Origin: Stenocarpella maydis
Taxonomy: Eukaryota > Ascomycota > Sordariomycetes > Diaporthales > Diaporthaceae
Reading direction: 5' to 3'
Assembly (NCBI GenBank): GCA_002270565.1
Contig: NQMI01000026.1
Location: 365,079 to 429,078, forward strand
DNA length: 64,000 bases
In this document: in pieces, positions 1-10,037 of the stretch
Layout: the number at the start of each line of letters is the position of its first letter
Position numbering within the stretch: position 1 is the stretch's first letter
Notes under the pieces: model-generated
Seen by the model: the letters and a program-made list of their open reading frames with translations, nothing else
Database searches by the model: none
What the model was told of the DNA's origin: nothing
Position numbers and translations under genes: made by a program

Positions 1-1902
1 CCGCCGCGCGGGCCCTCGTACCTCACGATCAGGACGAGGTTCCCGTCCGTCGTCCTGATGTCCCCGCTCTGCAGCGCGCGGTTGAGCTCGCGCTCCTTGT
101 CGAAGACCCTCGCCCTGCCCGTGAAGGACAGGCCCTCCTTGCCCGTGATCTTGGCCACGGCGCCCTGCGGCGCGAGGTTGCCCCTGAGCACCCGGAGGTG
201 GCCCGTCTTCTTGATGGGGTCGTCGAGCGGCCTGATGATCTTCTGGCCCGGGTCGAGGGAGGGCCACGAGCTGCAGTTCTCGGCCAGCGTCCTGCCGGTG
301 ACGGTCATCAGGGACCCGTCGATGAGGCCCGCGGCGATGAGCATCTTGAGCACCGACGGCGTGCCGCCGATCTTGTACAGGTCCTCCATGTAGTACCTGC
401 CGCTGGGGGCGAGGTCGGCCAGGAAAGGCACCCGGTTGCTCGTCCTGTCGATGTCGTCCAGGGTCAGCGGCACGTCGGCACTGTTGGCCATGGCGAGGAA
501 GTGCAGGACGCCGTTGGTGCTGCCGCCCAGGACCACTGCAGCATCATGGAGTCAGCTGTCAGAGAGCCAAGAAGCAAGTCTCACTGGGGGCATGGCCGGG
601 GGGCAAGGCCGCCATGCTCTCTCTCGAGATCTAGAAGAGGTATCCGGATGTTGTGCTTACTGGTGAGGACCAGGGCGTTCTCGAAGGCAGCACGGGTGAG
701 CAGGTCCCTCGGCCTGATGTCCTTGGCCATGACGACCTTGATGGCCTCGGCCACACGCTCGCACTCGCGGGCCTTCTCCGGGGACGTGGCGGGGTACGAG
801 GAGCTCCCCGGCAGGGAGAGGCCCATGACCTCGATGGCGGTGGCGAGGGTGTTTGCGGTGTACATGCCGCCGCAGGCGCCGACGCTGGGGCAGGCGTGCT
901 GGGCGAGCTCCTCCAGAACGTCCTCCGGGGTGGCGGCGGCGCCGTCGGCCCTGGGGCACTTGGCGTGCAGCTTCCCGTACGTGTAGGCGCCGGTCGACTC
1001 GTAGCAGGTCGCGATGTTGATCTCGCTGTCGAGCAGGGACGAGTGGCCCTTGTTGATGGTCCCGCCATAGACCATGATGAAGGGCCGGTTGTGGCGCGCT
1101 GCGGCCATGATGACACCAGGCATGTTCTTGTCGCAGCCCGGGATGGATATGTTTGCGTCATGGCGTTGCGCACAGGTCACCGTCTCGATAGAGTCGGCTA
1201 TAATCTCCCTGGACTGCAGGGAGTAGCGCATTCCTGAAGGGTGAGGGCTGGTCAGCGTCCCGGGCCATGGGACGAGGTGAGGGAGCTCCGGGAGGACGTA
1301 CCCTCGCTCCCCATTGTGATGCCGTCCGAGACACCAATGGTGTTGAACTGCCAGGCGAGCATGCCCTGCTTCTCGACAGCCCTCTTGACGATCTTGCCCA
1401 TGTCCATCACTTGGGGGTGTCAGTCAAGGTGACGCGAACTCGTGGCAGGAGCGCCACTCTGTGCTACGAGGCCGTATCCTCCCGTCCAGTGCTTACAGTG
1501 TGTGCTGGTATCTCATGTCAGAACCTGGTGGGCCTCATTTGTGCGAGACGACGAGGAGAAGGGGACGGGGGCTGGCTCACTTGCAAGGGTTTCCCTCCCA
1601 CCACACGGTTGAGATGCCAACATGTGGGGCGTTTTTCATGGTCTCGCGGTCAGGGACACCGGCGGCGTAGAGCATGGCCTTGAGCGGGTTGGCGAGGTCA
1701 GCTTCGGACACGCGAGGGCGCGGGCGCGGGCGCGGGCGCGGCTTCTCGGACTGACCTGAGCTCCAACATAGTCGTGTCCCTTTGTAACGCTGTGGCTCCA
1801 ACGGTTGAGAGGGCCTCCGGGGGGGAGACAGTCCCACTGGATGTAGTCCCCTTCCCTGGGGAGGTTCCTGGCCACATCGCCATTGCTGGCGGTTGTGTCC
1901 AT
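1..1902 (-). CDS. Dihydroxy-acid dehydratase (IlvD/Edd family), C-terminus beyond window
   Basis: This is a [Fe-S] dehydratase that converts 2,3-dihydroxy acids to 2-keto acids in valine/isoleucine synthesis. My exons on the minus strand are 1902-1756, 1678-1581, 1504-1497, 1409-1302, 1233-661 and 535 to the window edge; all phases agree. Family motifs appear in order: GAQAMLYA (residue ~48), WWEGNPC (Cys81), [57 protein letters not shown] and, near the edge, RYEGPRG. The cluster-type cysteines of GNPC, GCDKN and GACGG are present. The start is the first in-frame ATG, with an in-frame TAA 15 bases upstream. Residue 1 lies close to where mature family members begin, so there is no room for a mitochondrial presequence unless an upstream exon exists. 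The rest of the C-terminus is outside the window. Family assignment is secure; whether this is the housekeeping ILV3 or a second copy is not. Confidence 0.93.
1497..1504 (-). other. 8-nt microexon of the dehydratase gene
   Basis: The bases CACACACT are preceded by ACCAG and followed by a GTAAGC donor. They join a phase-2 exon ending ...CCTTGCAA to a phase-1 exon starting TGATGGAC, giving ...NPC-N-T-H-L-MDMGK, which matches the family pattern CNxHLxDxGxxVK. Both flanking introns (76 and 87 nt) carry a CTGAC branch-like site 13-16 nt before the acceptor. Without this microexon the reading frame cannot be restored across 1580-1410. Confidence 0.8.
1716..1741. repeat. GC-only hexanucleotide repeat (CGGGCG)n inside intron 1
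   Basis: About four copies of a GGGCGC-type hexamer lie inside the first intron of the dehydratase gene (1755-1679). It is a simple repeat with no coding role. Confidence 0.8.
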
Positions 1903-1912
1903 CTTCCTTGTG

Positions 1913-1922
1913 TTTTATATAT
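1913..1922 (-). promoter_or_regulatory. TATA-like element directly upstream of the dehydratase ATG
   Basis: ATATATAAAA on the minus strand ends 10 nt before the ATG at 1902. That is closer than the usual 25-35 nt plus leader, so either the element is not the core promoter or translation starts elsewhere, for example at a later ATG. Confidence 0.35.
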
Positions 1923-2989
1923 CCCCTCTTGTGAGGTCTCTTGTGACGGTCAGCCAACTCTAGAATCAGGTATATCTTGATGGATGGCGTGGCAGCGATG
2001 GCACAAGTAGTATACACAAGCGCTACGTACCCCGAGACAGAGCAGCAGGACCGGGGTGTCCCAAGCAAGACAAGGCCTATGGTGATGATGCAATTGCTGA
2101 TATAATTGTCAGGAGATGGGCCCCATAGAAAGGCAGGGAGGGATAGGTAAGGCGGGGTTCAGAAGTGAGGTGGTGTGGGTGTTGAAGGGGGAGGGCCGAG
2201 TATGGCGTTGGTATTTAGGTTTTTAGGTCATGTCTGAGCTTCCAAGAGGAGGCAGGAGAGAGAGAGAATGGGCACATGGGAGACGGAAGAAGCTCGGTTC
2301 GGTACGGAGTACATGGACAGACATGGACAGACATGGACGAGAGACATGGCAGCGGGGCTAATCGTGACCGGTCGGAACAGTCCCGTCGGAGTGGTCCCGC
2401 GAAGTGGTCCCGCGCCTGCCTGCCTGCCTGCCTGATGGTGTGTGCCTGTCTTCCTCTATCTAGTATTGGAGAGGGGGAAGGTCGCCGATACATGAGAGTT
2501 GTGTATGCCAGGCGAGGAAGCATGATCCATGCTGAGCAGTGCCGACTACCAAAGGTACAGACACATCTTGGTTCGGTACTTGGGATACTAAATGGCCATG
2601 TGTGGTCGCCAAGGCTCATCGACCTCGCCCCTCCCCTCACGCCTCCAATCTCTTCCCTGACCAGCACCTACCGGAGGAGAGAGAGAGAGGTTTTTTGTGT
2701 TGTTTTCCTCGGGGGGAGGTTGGGGGATGTTGGGGGAGGGATGGGACGGTAGAGAGGGACTATGTAGACAGACAGGCGAGGCGTCGTGGCGTGCCCACTC
2801 TCGTGCATAGCAAGTAGTAGTAGTCCTGGCTCCGGCTCGGAGACGCGCCTGTGTGCGATCAAATCATCTGGCTGCCATTGGCAATCGTCCAACCTCGTCC
2901 TGTTTGCCGCTTGACGACCCCCGCTCAAAGCCCCAGTATTATCAATGTGATTGACGAACGACCTTGACGTGGGTCCTGGCATGGACGTG

Positions 2990-3056
2990 GATATGGTCGT
3001 GGACGTGAATATGGTCGTGGACGTGAATATGGTCGTGGACGTGGACGTGGACGTGC
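2990..3056. repeat. 18-bp tandem repeat, about 3.5 copies
   Basis: The unit GTGGACGTGAATATGGTC recurs, then collapses to GTGGAC hexamers. On the plus strand it reads as V/D/M-rich peptide, on the minus strand as T/S-rich; neither is a credible gene. Confidence 0.8.
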
Positions 3057-3225
3057 AAAGACTTTTTTGGTGTAGGGGATGTGGGGAATCTTCACTGCTG
3101 TCACGGCACAGCACGTCGATTCCAGCAGACTTTTGAGAACAAAGGATAGACTCCGATTGACTAACTATCCTATTTTTTTATTTTTTTATTTTTTATTTTT
3201 TATTTCTTTTATTTTCTTTTATTTT

Positions 3226-3618
3226 TTTAATTTTTCTAATTTTTTTAATTTTTTTAATTTTTTTAATTTTTTTAATTTTTTTAATTTTTTTAATTTTTTT
3301 AATTTTTTTAATTTTTTTAATTTTTTTAATTTTTTTAATTTTTTTAATTTTTTTAATTTTTTTAATTTTTTTAATTTTTTTAATTTTTTTAATTTTTTTA
3401 ATTTTTTTAATTTTTTTAATTTTTTTAATTTTTTTAATTTTTTTAATTTTTTTAATTTTTTTAATTTTTTTAATTTTTTTAATTTTTTTAATTTTTTTAA
3501 TTTTTTTAATTTTTTTAATTTTTTTAATTTTTTTAATTTTTTTAATTTTTTTAATTTTTTTAATTTTTTTAATTTTTTTAATTTTTTTAATTTTTTTAAT
3601 TTTTTTAATTTTTTTAAT
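3226..3618. repeat. Long 9-bp tandem array (AATTTTTTT)n, about 43 copies
   Basis: A near-perfect array of A2T7 units runs for roughly 390 bp, preceded by a less regular T-rich tract from about 3171. It is open in one frame (Asn-Phe-Phe repeats) only because the unit is 9 bp. It ends at an ambiguous base (n at 3619), so its true length is probably unresolved in the assembly. Confidence 0.95.
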
Positions 3619-3619
3619 N
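3619..3619. other. Ambiguous base (n) at the end of the A/T array
   Basis: This is the only non-ACGT symbol I noticed. Its place at the array boundary suggests a collapsed or mis-joined repeat in the assembly. Confidence 0.9.
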
Positions 3620-5020
3620 GAGTGTTATTTGGTGGGTGACGGGGGAGAGAAAGGGCTGGGTGGAGGATCCCATGGACTACATGTTTTCTAGAGTATCAGA
3701 GGTATCTGCTAGTCTGAGTATGTATCGGAGTATGCGAGATCTGGCACTCGGATCTTACAGCATGGCAGACCACACTACTGAGTGTCCTAGTATGTAGTAC
3801 GGAGTACACCTGCAATATGCAGCGTCGAGGCACAGGCACACCTTATTCAGGTACCTTGTATGCCGCATGCATACCAGAGTCCCTACACCTACACTACACC
3901 TTATCAGCACAGTCAAGTCTAGAACAAGCAACCCGCCGGCTTACCACTTTCAGCCGGTGCCCAGACTGTCCTGGCTGAGGCTGTTTTGACCCGCCCAGTA
4001 TCAGGAAGTGAGGGACCAAGGACCTGACGCACGCCACTGTGCAAGTTGTGCTGCTGTTCATTGCATGTACATCTGTCAACCCCAGGTACAGGCTACTACC
4101 TGTTCAATATATATATCTGAAAATATACATACCTCTTGGGATGCGCCTGCTGTCGGACAAGAGTGCCTGCTCTTGTGTCTGTCTCAAGTGCTCTCTCTAT
4201 CCCCACACGCACGCAACAACATCCAACGCTCGATCGAGCTCAACCAGAAACATCAACCGACAATGCCTTCTCCAAACAGGCGAACTTTCAAACCAGAGGG
4301 GTAGAAAAATAATCAATGGTATTGCAACCTCCGCACACCTTCGGCCCTCGTCGCCGCAGCGTCTTCACTAGGTACTGAATCAAGCCAAAAAACAGAAAGA
4401 AACCCCCCCCCCAAAAAAAAAAAGACGGCCCGGCACGTTCCTCTGAATGAGCTATCAATGCCAGGCCGCCCAGTCCCTTCCCTCACAACCAGAGGCGCCC
4501 CCAGGAGATGACGAAGCACAATGCAACTTGGCCCCCTCGCGAGGCGTTCCCAGACCCAAATTGAATCCATGCAATCGCTTGAAGACCAGCCAGGCCGAAC
4601 CCAGGAAAATCAAATCCCATCCACCCTGGCCACAAGCCCAATCCACTCCGACCCATCCCCATCCCGTGCTGCGCACAATAGAGCCTCGGGCCTCGGGGCA
4701 GCCCCTTTGAGAACGATTTCCCCCACCTTCGTCACGCCTTTTCACCAAGCCGCCAACGTTCTCAAATAAATAAAAAGCTTCAGGTATAGAGGCCAAGAGA
4801 AGATGCTTGTTTCCAAAGCTCCCACATGTCAGGCTCAGATATCCGATTCCCCAGGCCGTGAAGGCTATAAGGAGACATCAGGAGGAGGTTGCCGCATGTA
4901 CGGGATGTCTTCATGCCGAGGGGGGAATAAAGGCCTCGTGGTTTCTGTGACGAATCCCCGATCGCCCCCCGTCATCTCATATTCGTCATTATAAAAATTG
5001 ACAAGTGAGAGACGGGAAAG

Positions 5021-5083
5021 AGAAGAAGAGAAGAGAAGAAGAGAAGAGAAGAAGAGAAGGAGAAGAAGAGAAGAGAAGAGAAA
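5021..5083. repeat. AGAAG/AGAGAAG purine tract
   Basis: A purine-only run of AGAAG and AGAGAAG units lies downstream of the Myb-like gene (pyrimidine on its sense strand, just after the stop). Confidence 0.8.
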
Positions 5084-5236
5084 CAAAGGAAATGGTTGGT
5101 ATCAGCCCAAAGCTCTAACGCCTGAGGGCTCTCTCTCGTCCCTGACTCGACGGCCCATCGTTGTGCACTTTGTGCGACGAGGCCACACAGTTCAGGTAGG
5201 TTTGTATTTTCTGTTTCTGCGAGACATGACAAGGCT

Positions 5237-6514
5237 TTAGGCACCGACACCAACCATGACCCTCTCCTCTTCCATCCTCCTCACCATCTCCCTCTCCTTG
5301 GGGCTCCGCGGGTTGGCGTCGATCCCCAGGATGGCCGAGATGCGGGTCTTGTCCTGGCACTGCTTGCCGTAGACGTCCCTCTCGTCGGGGCTGCCGATGG
5401 GCGTGATGGGCGTCTGCGCCGCGTAGCCGTGACCCGACGAGGCACCGCTTGCCTTCCAGGCCTGCTCCAGGGTGACTGGGTGCGCCCCGTTGCCGTAGTC
5501 AGCCGCCACCGCCGACCAGAAGCTGTTGCGGTGCGCGCTGTACACGGCCTGCAGCCGGCCCATATCGACGGGCTGGGCCGCGCCGGCAGACGGGGACGGC
5601 GCGGGGAGCCCGGAGCAGTCCAGCCGGAGGCTGGCAATGGCCGGGGCGGCGGCGGCGGCCATAGTGGGCGGCGGCGGCGTGGCCCGGGCGTGGGCGGCCG
5701 AGAAGCTGGCGGACGGCATGAGTGGTGCGCTATTATGCTGCTGCTGCTGCTGGGCGTGGTCCTGCAGCGAGCTGTACCTCGACGTGCTCAGGGCCAGGTT
5801 CATGCCGGCAGGCTTGGGCAGGATGGCGGGCAGCCGCGGGGAGGAGCCGGAGCCCACGCTGGCGTTCATGATGCTGGGGAGCTGCACGCTGCCGGGGGAG
5901 CCCGGGCGGCCGTAGCTGATGACGGACCCGGGGGGCGACACGCTGCGGCTGGGGGACTCATGGATGGGGCTCGGGATCGAGGCCTGCATCAGGGGCGAGT
6001 GTCCGTTGGAGGAGGAGCTCGACGACATGGAGGTCGTCCTCTTGCGCCGGTTGCTGCCGTGGCTCAGCTGGTGGTAGTGCAGGCGGCACGCCAGCTCCGT
6101 CTTCTTCAGATGGGCGGCAATGTGCTTGTACGGCATCTTCTGCAGGCGCGTCTGGAGCAAGTATACCTCCTGTTATGGTTCAATCTTGTCAGCATCATAT
6201 GTCCCACACTGTTGGTGACAAGTCCCCTTCCCCCACCTGCCCGTCCCAGGGACGAAAGAAGACCACTCCCGAGCCATTCACCAAAGAAGAGAGAAGCCGG
6301 GGGACCAACGTACCTCATCCTCGCTCCAAGCCCTGCCTCCTCCAGTGGACGAGCTCTTGCGGCTCTTGTTGATGCCATACTCGTGACGGTCCATAACATC
6401 TGACGTCGGGGCGTACATTGCCGTGGGCATTGTCATGGCCATGGTCGGAGACATAATGGTTGTGCTGTTGTCGTTGCGGTGGTGCGAGTGTCCAAGAAGT
6501 GAATACGTTTCCAA
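5237..6514 (-). CDS. Myb/SANT-like DNA-binding regulator
   Basis: There are two exons, 6514-6314 and 6169-5237, joined in phase 0 at SEDE|EVYL by a GTACGT donor and an ACAG acceptor; predicted 377 aa. A single Myb/SANT-like domain spans about residues 60-105 (GGRAWSEDE...LLQTRLQKM..KHIAAHLKKTELACRLHYHQ), followed by a basic stretch NRRKR. The middle is a long disordered Ser/Pro/Ala/Gln-rich tail with runs of Ser, Gln (QQQQQ) and Ala. The last ~60 residues regain a regular pattern (TRISAILGIDANPRSPKEREMVRRMEEER), perhaps a conserved C-terminal helix. The likely role is a nuclear DNA-binding regulator; its targets cannot be read from the sequence. It is transcribed leftward, away from a ~15.5-kb gene-free interval. 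I know no gene name for it. Confidence 0.85.
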
Positions 6515-8700
6515 GTTGTTTCGTGTGAATAGTTTCTTGCGCAGGCCAGAGCTGCGTGGTGAATCGAAAAGAAGGGGCGAAGATTATTGGGCCTTTTCCT
6601 GGTACGCCTTGTTTCCGTCGTTGTCGTCTTCGTCGTGGCAGGGAAGAATGAGCCGAAACCTGAAGGTGACCAGATTACACCGTTGACTAAAAGTGTGTGT
6701 ATTTCTAAAGAGAGAGGGGCAGCCAATCCAGTTGGTCTCCTTCGTGGAAGACAAATGAGCGTCGGGGTTCAGCCGCGGGAAAATGAATAAAACTATTAAA
6801 GAAAGGGACACACACACGCGACAGCGTCGTGAAAAGGTCAGTAATGTGAATATCAGGATCAACCGTGATGGAGAGAAGGAGTAAACAAGACCAAACGATC
6901 TCCGGGAGGGGAGTGGGCATTAATAATAACTGCTCGAGCGTATTGCCTGGTGGTGGCCCTGCTCGCCGGCGCCCCAGTGACCCCGGAAGCCCAGGATCGA
7001 CGGCACCGTCCAGGGGACAGGCGTGAGAGAGTGGGAGAGAGGACGTTGTGGATGCATGTACTGCTCAGCCTTGGGACGACGAGCAGGGGTGCTCGGTCTG
7101 GCAGTCCAGGTAGGCTCTAGCCTTGTTACAGACCTCCTCTTGGAAACCCTGGGCCCCAAAAAAGGTTGAGTACCCGACTAGGTTGACAGGTCTGAGGTGT
7201 GTGGCAGCAGCGTAAAGCATAACAACGTGCCGTTCCACCCAGCCGTTCTTGGCCTCGTGTGTAACTGCCCTTGTCAAGGGCTCCCCACACATCAACCAAG
7301 AGCCGCAGAGTCTGAAGTCTCACCCAAACATGAACACCCCGGCAATCCGCAAGCCCCATACGCTTCGAGTCAAGGGTCGCCGACAGCCAGTTGAGGGCGG
7401 CAGCGCCTGGGCATGGCGTCAGAATCCCAGACAGACCACTTGATCGGTATCGCTCGTCGTCGTCAACGGCTCTTTTCTTTATTATTTTTTTTTTGGGGGG
7501 GGGGGACACAGCCCTACCATTGGACAATTGGACAGGGCAGGTAAGTCGGCAGACCTGGCAGACACGTAGACACGCACACTCCTTGCACACCTGCAGGAGT
7601 GTTGAGTGCTGGGCGACTACTGCCGGAGACTAAAATCGTCCCAACCGCTCACAAACACCTCTGTGGATGTCCCGGGCTGGAAACAATCCTGCAGCTGTGG
7701 TCCGGACCTGGGGCAGAATGAGGCGGACCAATGATGATGGTCATGCCTCCCAGGAAGAATAAGACGTTGAGGTGGGCGTTGGAGTGCATATGGCGGCTGG
7801 AAGCGATGGCATCCGGCAGCGAGGTAGGCGGGCAGGAGGCGAAAGGGCGGTAAACACGACAGATCCAAGACACCAGGCAGGCCTGGGCAGGCGCAAATCC
7901 GGGTCCTGCGTTACATCGATCAGATCTGTTCTGTTTGATGTGAATTTCGTTTCGGACAGCATGACCGAAGGCGAAGAGGGGGGGGGGGGCGAGGGGCCCT
8001 TCTCGGCCGGCCGTCGCAGCAAACACAGAGGGGACGACATGGGGAAGGCAAGGAAGGACGGGGCAGCATGTATGGTACTGCGTGGTAGCAAGCCGGACAA
8101 GGCCTTGGCTCTATGGGGCAGACGGTGGATAATGGGGTGTCTCAGGGATGTGTGTATAACCGCAGTTCTGGATATCACCACCCACTGCCCACCGGCCGAG
8201 GTCTATAGTAGCGTGGCTGCTAGGCAATGTGGCGCAGGGGCTGCGGAAAGAATAAGATTGCATCGCCTGCAATTATATCAATCTTTCCGGGCCGTTGCTG
8301 ACCGGAGATAGCACGGGCGGATATCCAGTTTGTCACATGCTTGCTTGCTGATGGGCGATCAATAACCGTGTTGAGCACAGCATGACTGAGCCCGCATTTA
8401 ACCATATCCATCCGGTGGTTGCGATGTTTGGAGTACCAGCGGCAGCAACAGCGGCAGCAGCAGGAGGAGGTGGAGGAGGAGGCGGGTTTCTGGTTTCTGG
8501 TTTCTGGTTTCTGATGGATGGGGAACATTCGCTTGTGGCAGCGGGGTCCTATCAGGGACAGGGCCGGCAGTGTCGGCACCATCTCCAGGCTACGAGAACT
8601 AACGTGAGCAGTGGCCCAGAGAGAAACAACCTTCAGCAGTGCTCTGTTCTGCTCTCTCAGCGTAGAGCAGAGCCGGGCCGAGACGAGAGTTGAGTTGAGG
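6515..8700. other. Upstream region of the Myb-like gene, no gene seen
   Basis: This is the probable promoter and 5' leader of the minus-strand regulator. It holds homopolymer runs (T/G near 7480-7503, G near 7979-7990) and a TTTCTGG repeat near 8487-8512. Open frames here lack codon bias, motifs and consistent splice sites. Confidence 0.55.
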
Positions 8701-8716
8701 TGAGGTGAGGTGAGGT
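8690..8716. repeat. GAGGT simple repeat
   Basis: Consecutive GAGGT/GAGTT pentamers are followed by related GAGGTTCAAG/GAGGTTCAGG units up to about 8756. Confidence 0.6.
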
Positions 8717-10010
8717 CAAAATTGAGGTTCAAGTCAAGGTTGAGGTTCAGGTCCAGAGTTCCGGGTTCCAGGATCCAGGCCTAGACCCCAGGTCCCGGAT
8801 GTGTTGTTCTCGTCCTCCCCTCTCTGGCTTTTGGTGGCCCCCCCCCCCATGTTTGAAAGAGAGAGATAGTGTGTGTGGGCCCCTGTGGCCGGCCTCTCTT
8901 GCTTCAGATCGTTACAGAGCCACGCTGGTCAGGGAGTAGCCACGCCGCCGTGATTGGACAGAATCGCCTGCGCCCTGGCTCTGCCCGCCCGTCATCCTCG
9001 ACAGGACTTTTCTTTACTCGTCTTGATTGGCAGCACCGTGGCCGTGCCTGTTTGGTTTGCGGCATGGGGCCATCCGAAGGGTCCCCTACCCTAGCCTACA
9101 GCCCCCCCCCCTCGTTGAAACGAGAGGCTGTTTCTATCCTCCAGCCTGATACTGTCGATTGGTCAATCATGGCGCTCGTCGCTTTGGCGCCCGCGAGCCG
9201 ACGAAGCTACCATGCTCCATCTGCTCATCCCGAAACTCGACTCTCACTGGATGGGTTTCCAAACAAAAGCGGCCTTGCCCATCCCATCTAGTCGGCCATG
9301 AATATACGGTACCCATGTATCATCCAAAGGCACAACCAGAATAAGGAGAGAGGGAAGAAGCAGAAGCAGAAGCTGAAGAAGAAACCCCATCAACACTGCC
9401 ATGCCGTTGCCGCGCTCGCTCACGAACCTGGCGTCGACAGGCCTCACCCGTGAGGGTTGCCTACGGCCCAGCCCCCCCTTCCGGCGTCAACAGGCGCCCA
9501 GCCTTGGCCAGACAGCCAGACCAGATACTCTCGCTGAAATGTGCTCCAACGCCTGTGACGTGTAATGACAACCGCCACCGGCACGGTTTGGTGCCGCCGT
9601 GTCAGCGGTACCCGCAGACTGTGGCACGCTGCCTGTTTGGTTTTGTTAATCTCGCATCGCATCCTGCAGACTCGGGTCGTCTTGTGTGGGTCCGTTGTTC
9701 CTTGGCTCCACGTCGGCTCCGGCCTACGGGGCTTGGAGGCTGACGGGGCGGCGAGGGGTTCTCCTTCTCCGTATTGGCATCATGAACCATGTGCAAGAGC
9801 TCGTATGGCAAGTCCACTGCGGGCCCGGCACAGCTTCCTTCCAGCCCATCCTGCAGATAGGCGACCCAAAAAGCATCTGTCAGTATGCCTCTTGGGGGCG
9901 CGCGAGCCTGGCCAGAATGAAGGGCAGCGTCGGGGTGTGGCCGCAAGGCTCCAGTCCCTTGAAACTCGCTAGGCGGTAGCCACAATTTCACCCTTGTGTC
10001 AGCCTTCCAA

Positions 10011-10037
10011 CACACCACACCACACCACACCACACCA
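10011..10037. repeat. (ACACC)n microsatellite
   Basis: Five copies of a CACAC/ACACC pentamer lie in the gene desert. Confidence 0.9.

Larger units (their letters stand above)
1923..5236. other. Intergenic, low complexity, no gene seen
   Basis: This lies between the dehydratase promoter and the 3' end of the Myb-like gene. It holds simple repeats (ACATGGACAG at 2310-2340, TGCC at 2410-2433, an 18-bp GTGGACGTGAATATGGTC repeat at 2990-3056, a 9-bp A/T array at 3226-3618 and AGAAG runs at 5021-5083). No open frame here has family motifs or convincing splice structure. Confidence 0.6.

Noticed and set aside
3079..3639. 186-codon Asn-Phe-Phe repeat frame
   Set aside because: It is open only because the A/T repeat unit is 9 bp long and lacks stops in one phase; it crosses an ambiguous base.
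5429..6403. 324-aa plus-strand open frame
   Set aside because: Antisense of the Myb-like regulator. Gly/Arg-rich composition arises from the GC-rich complement; it shows no family features.
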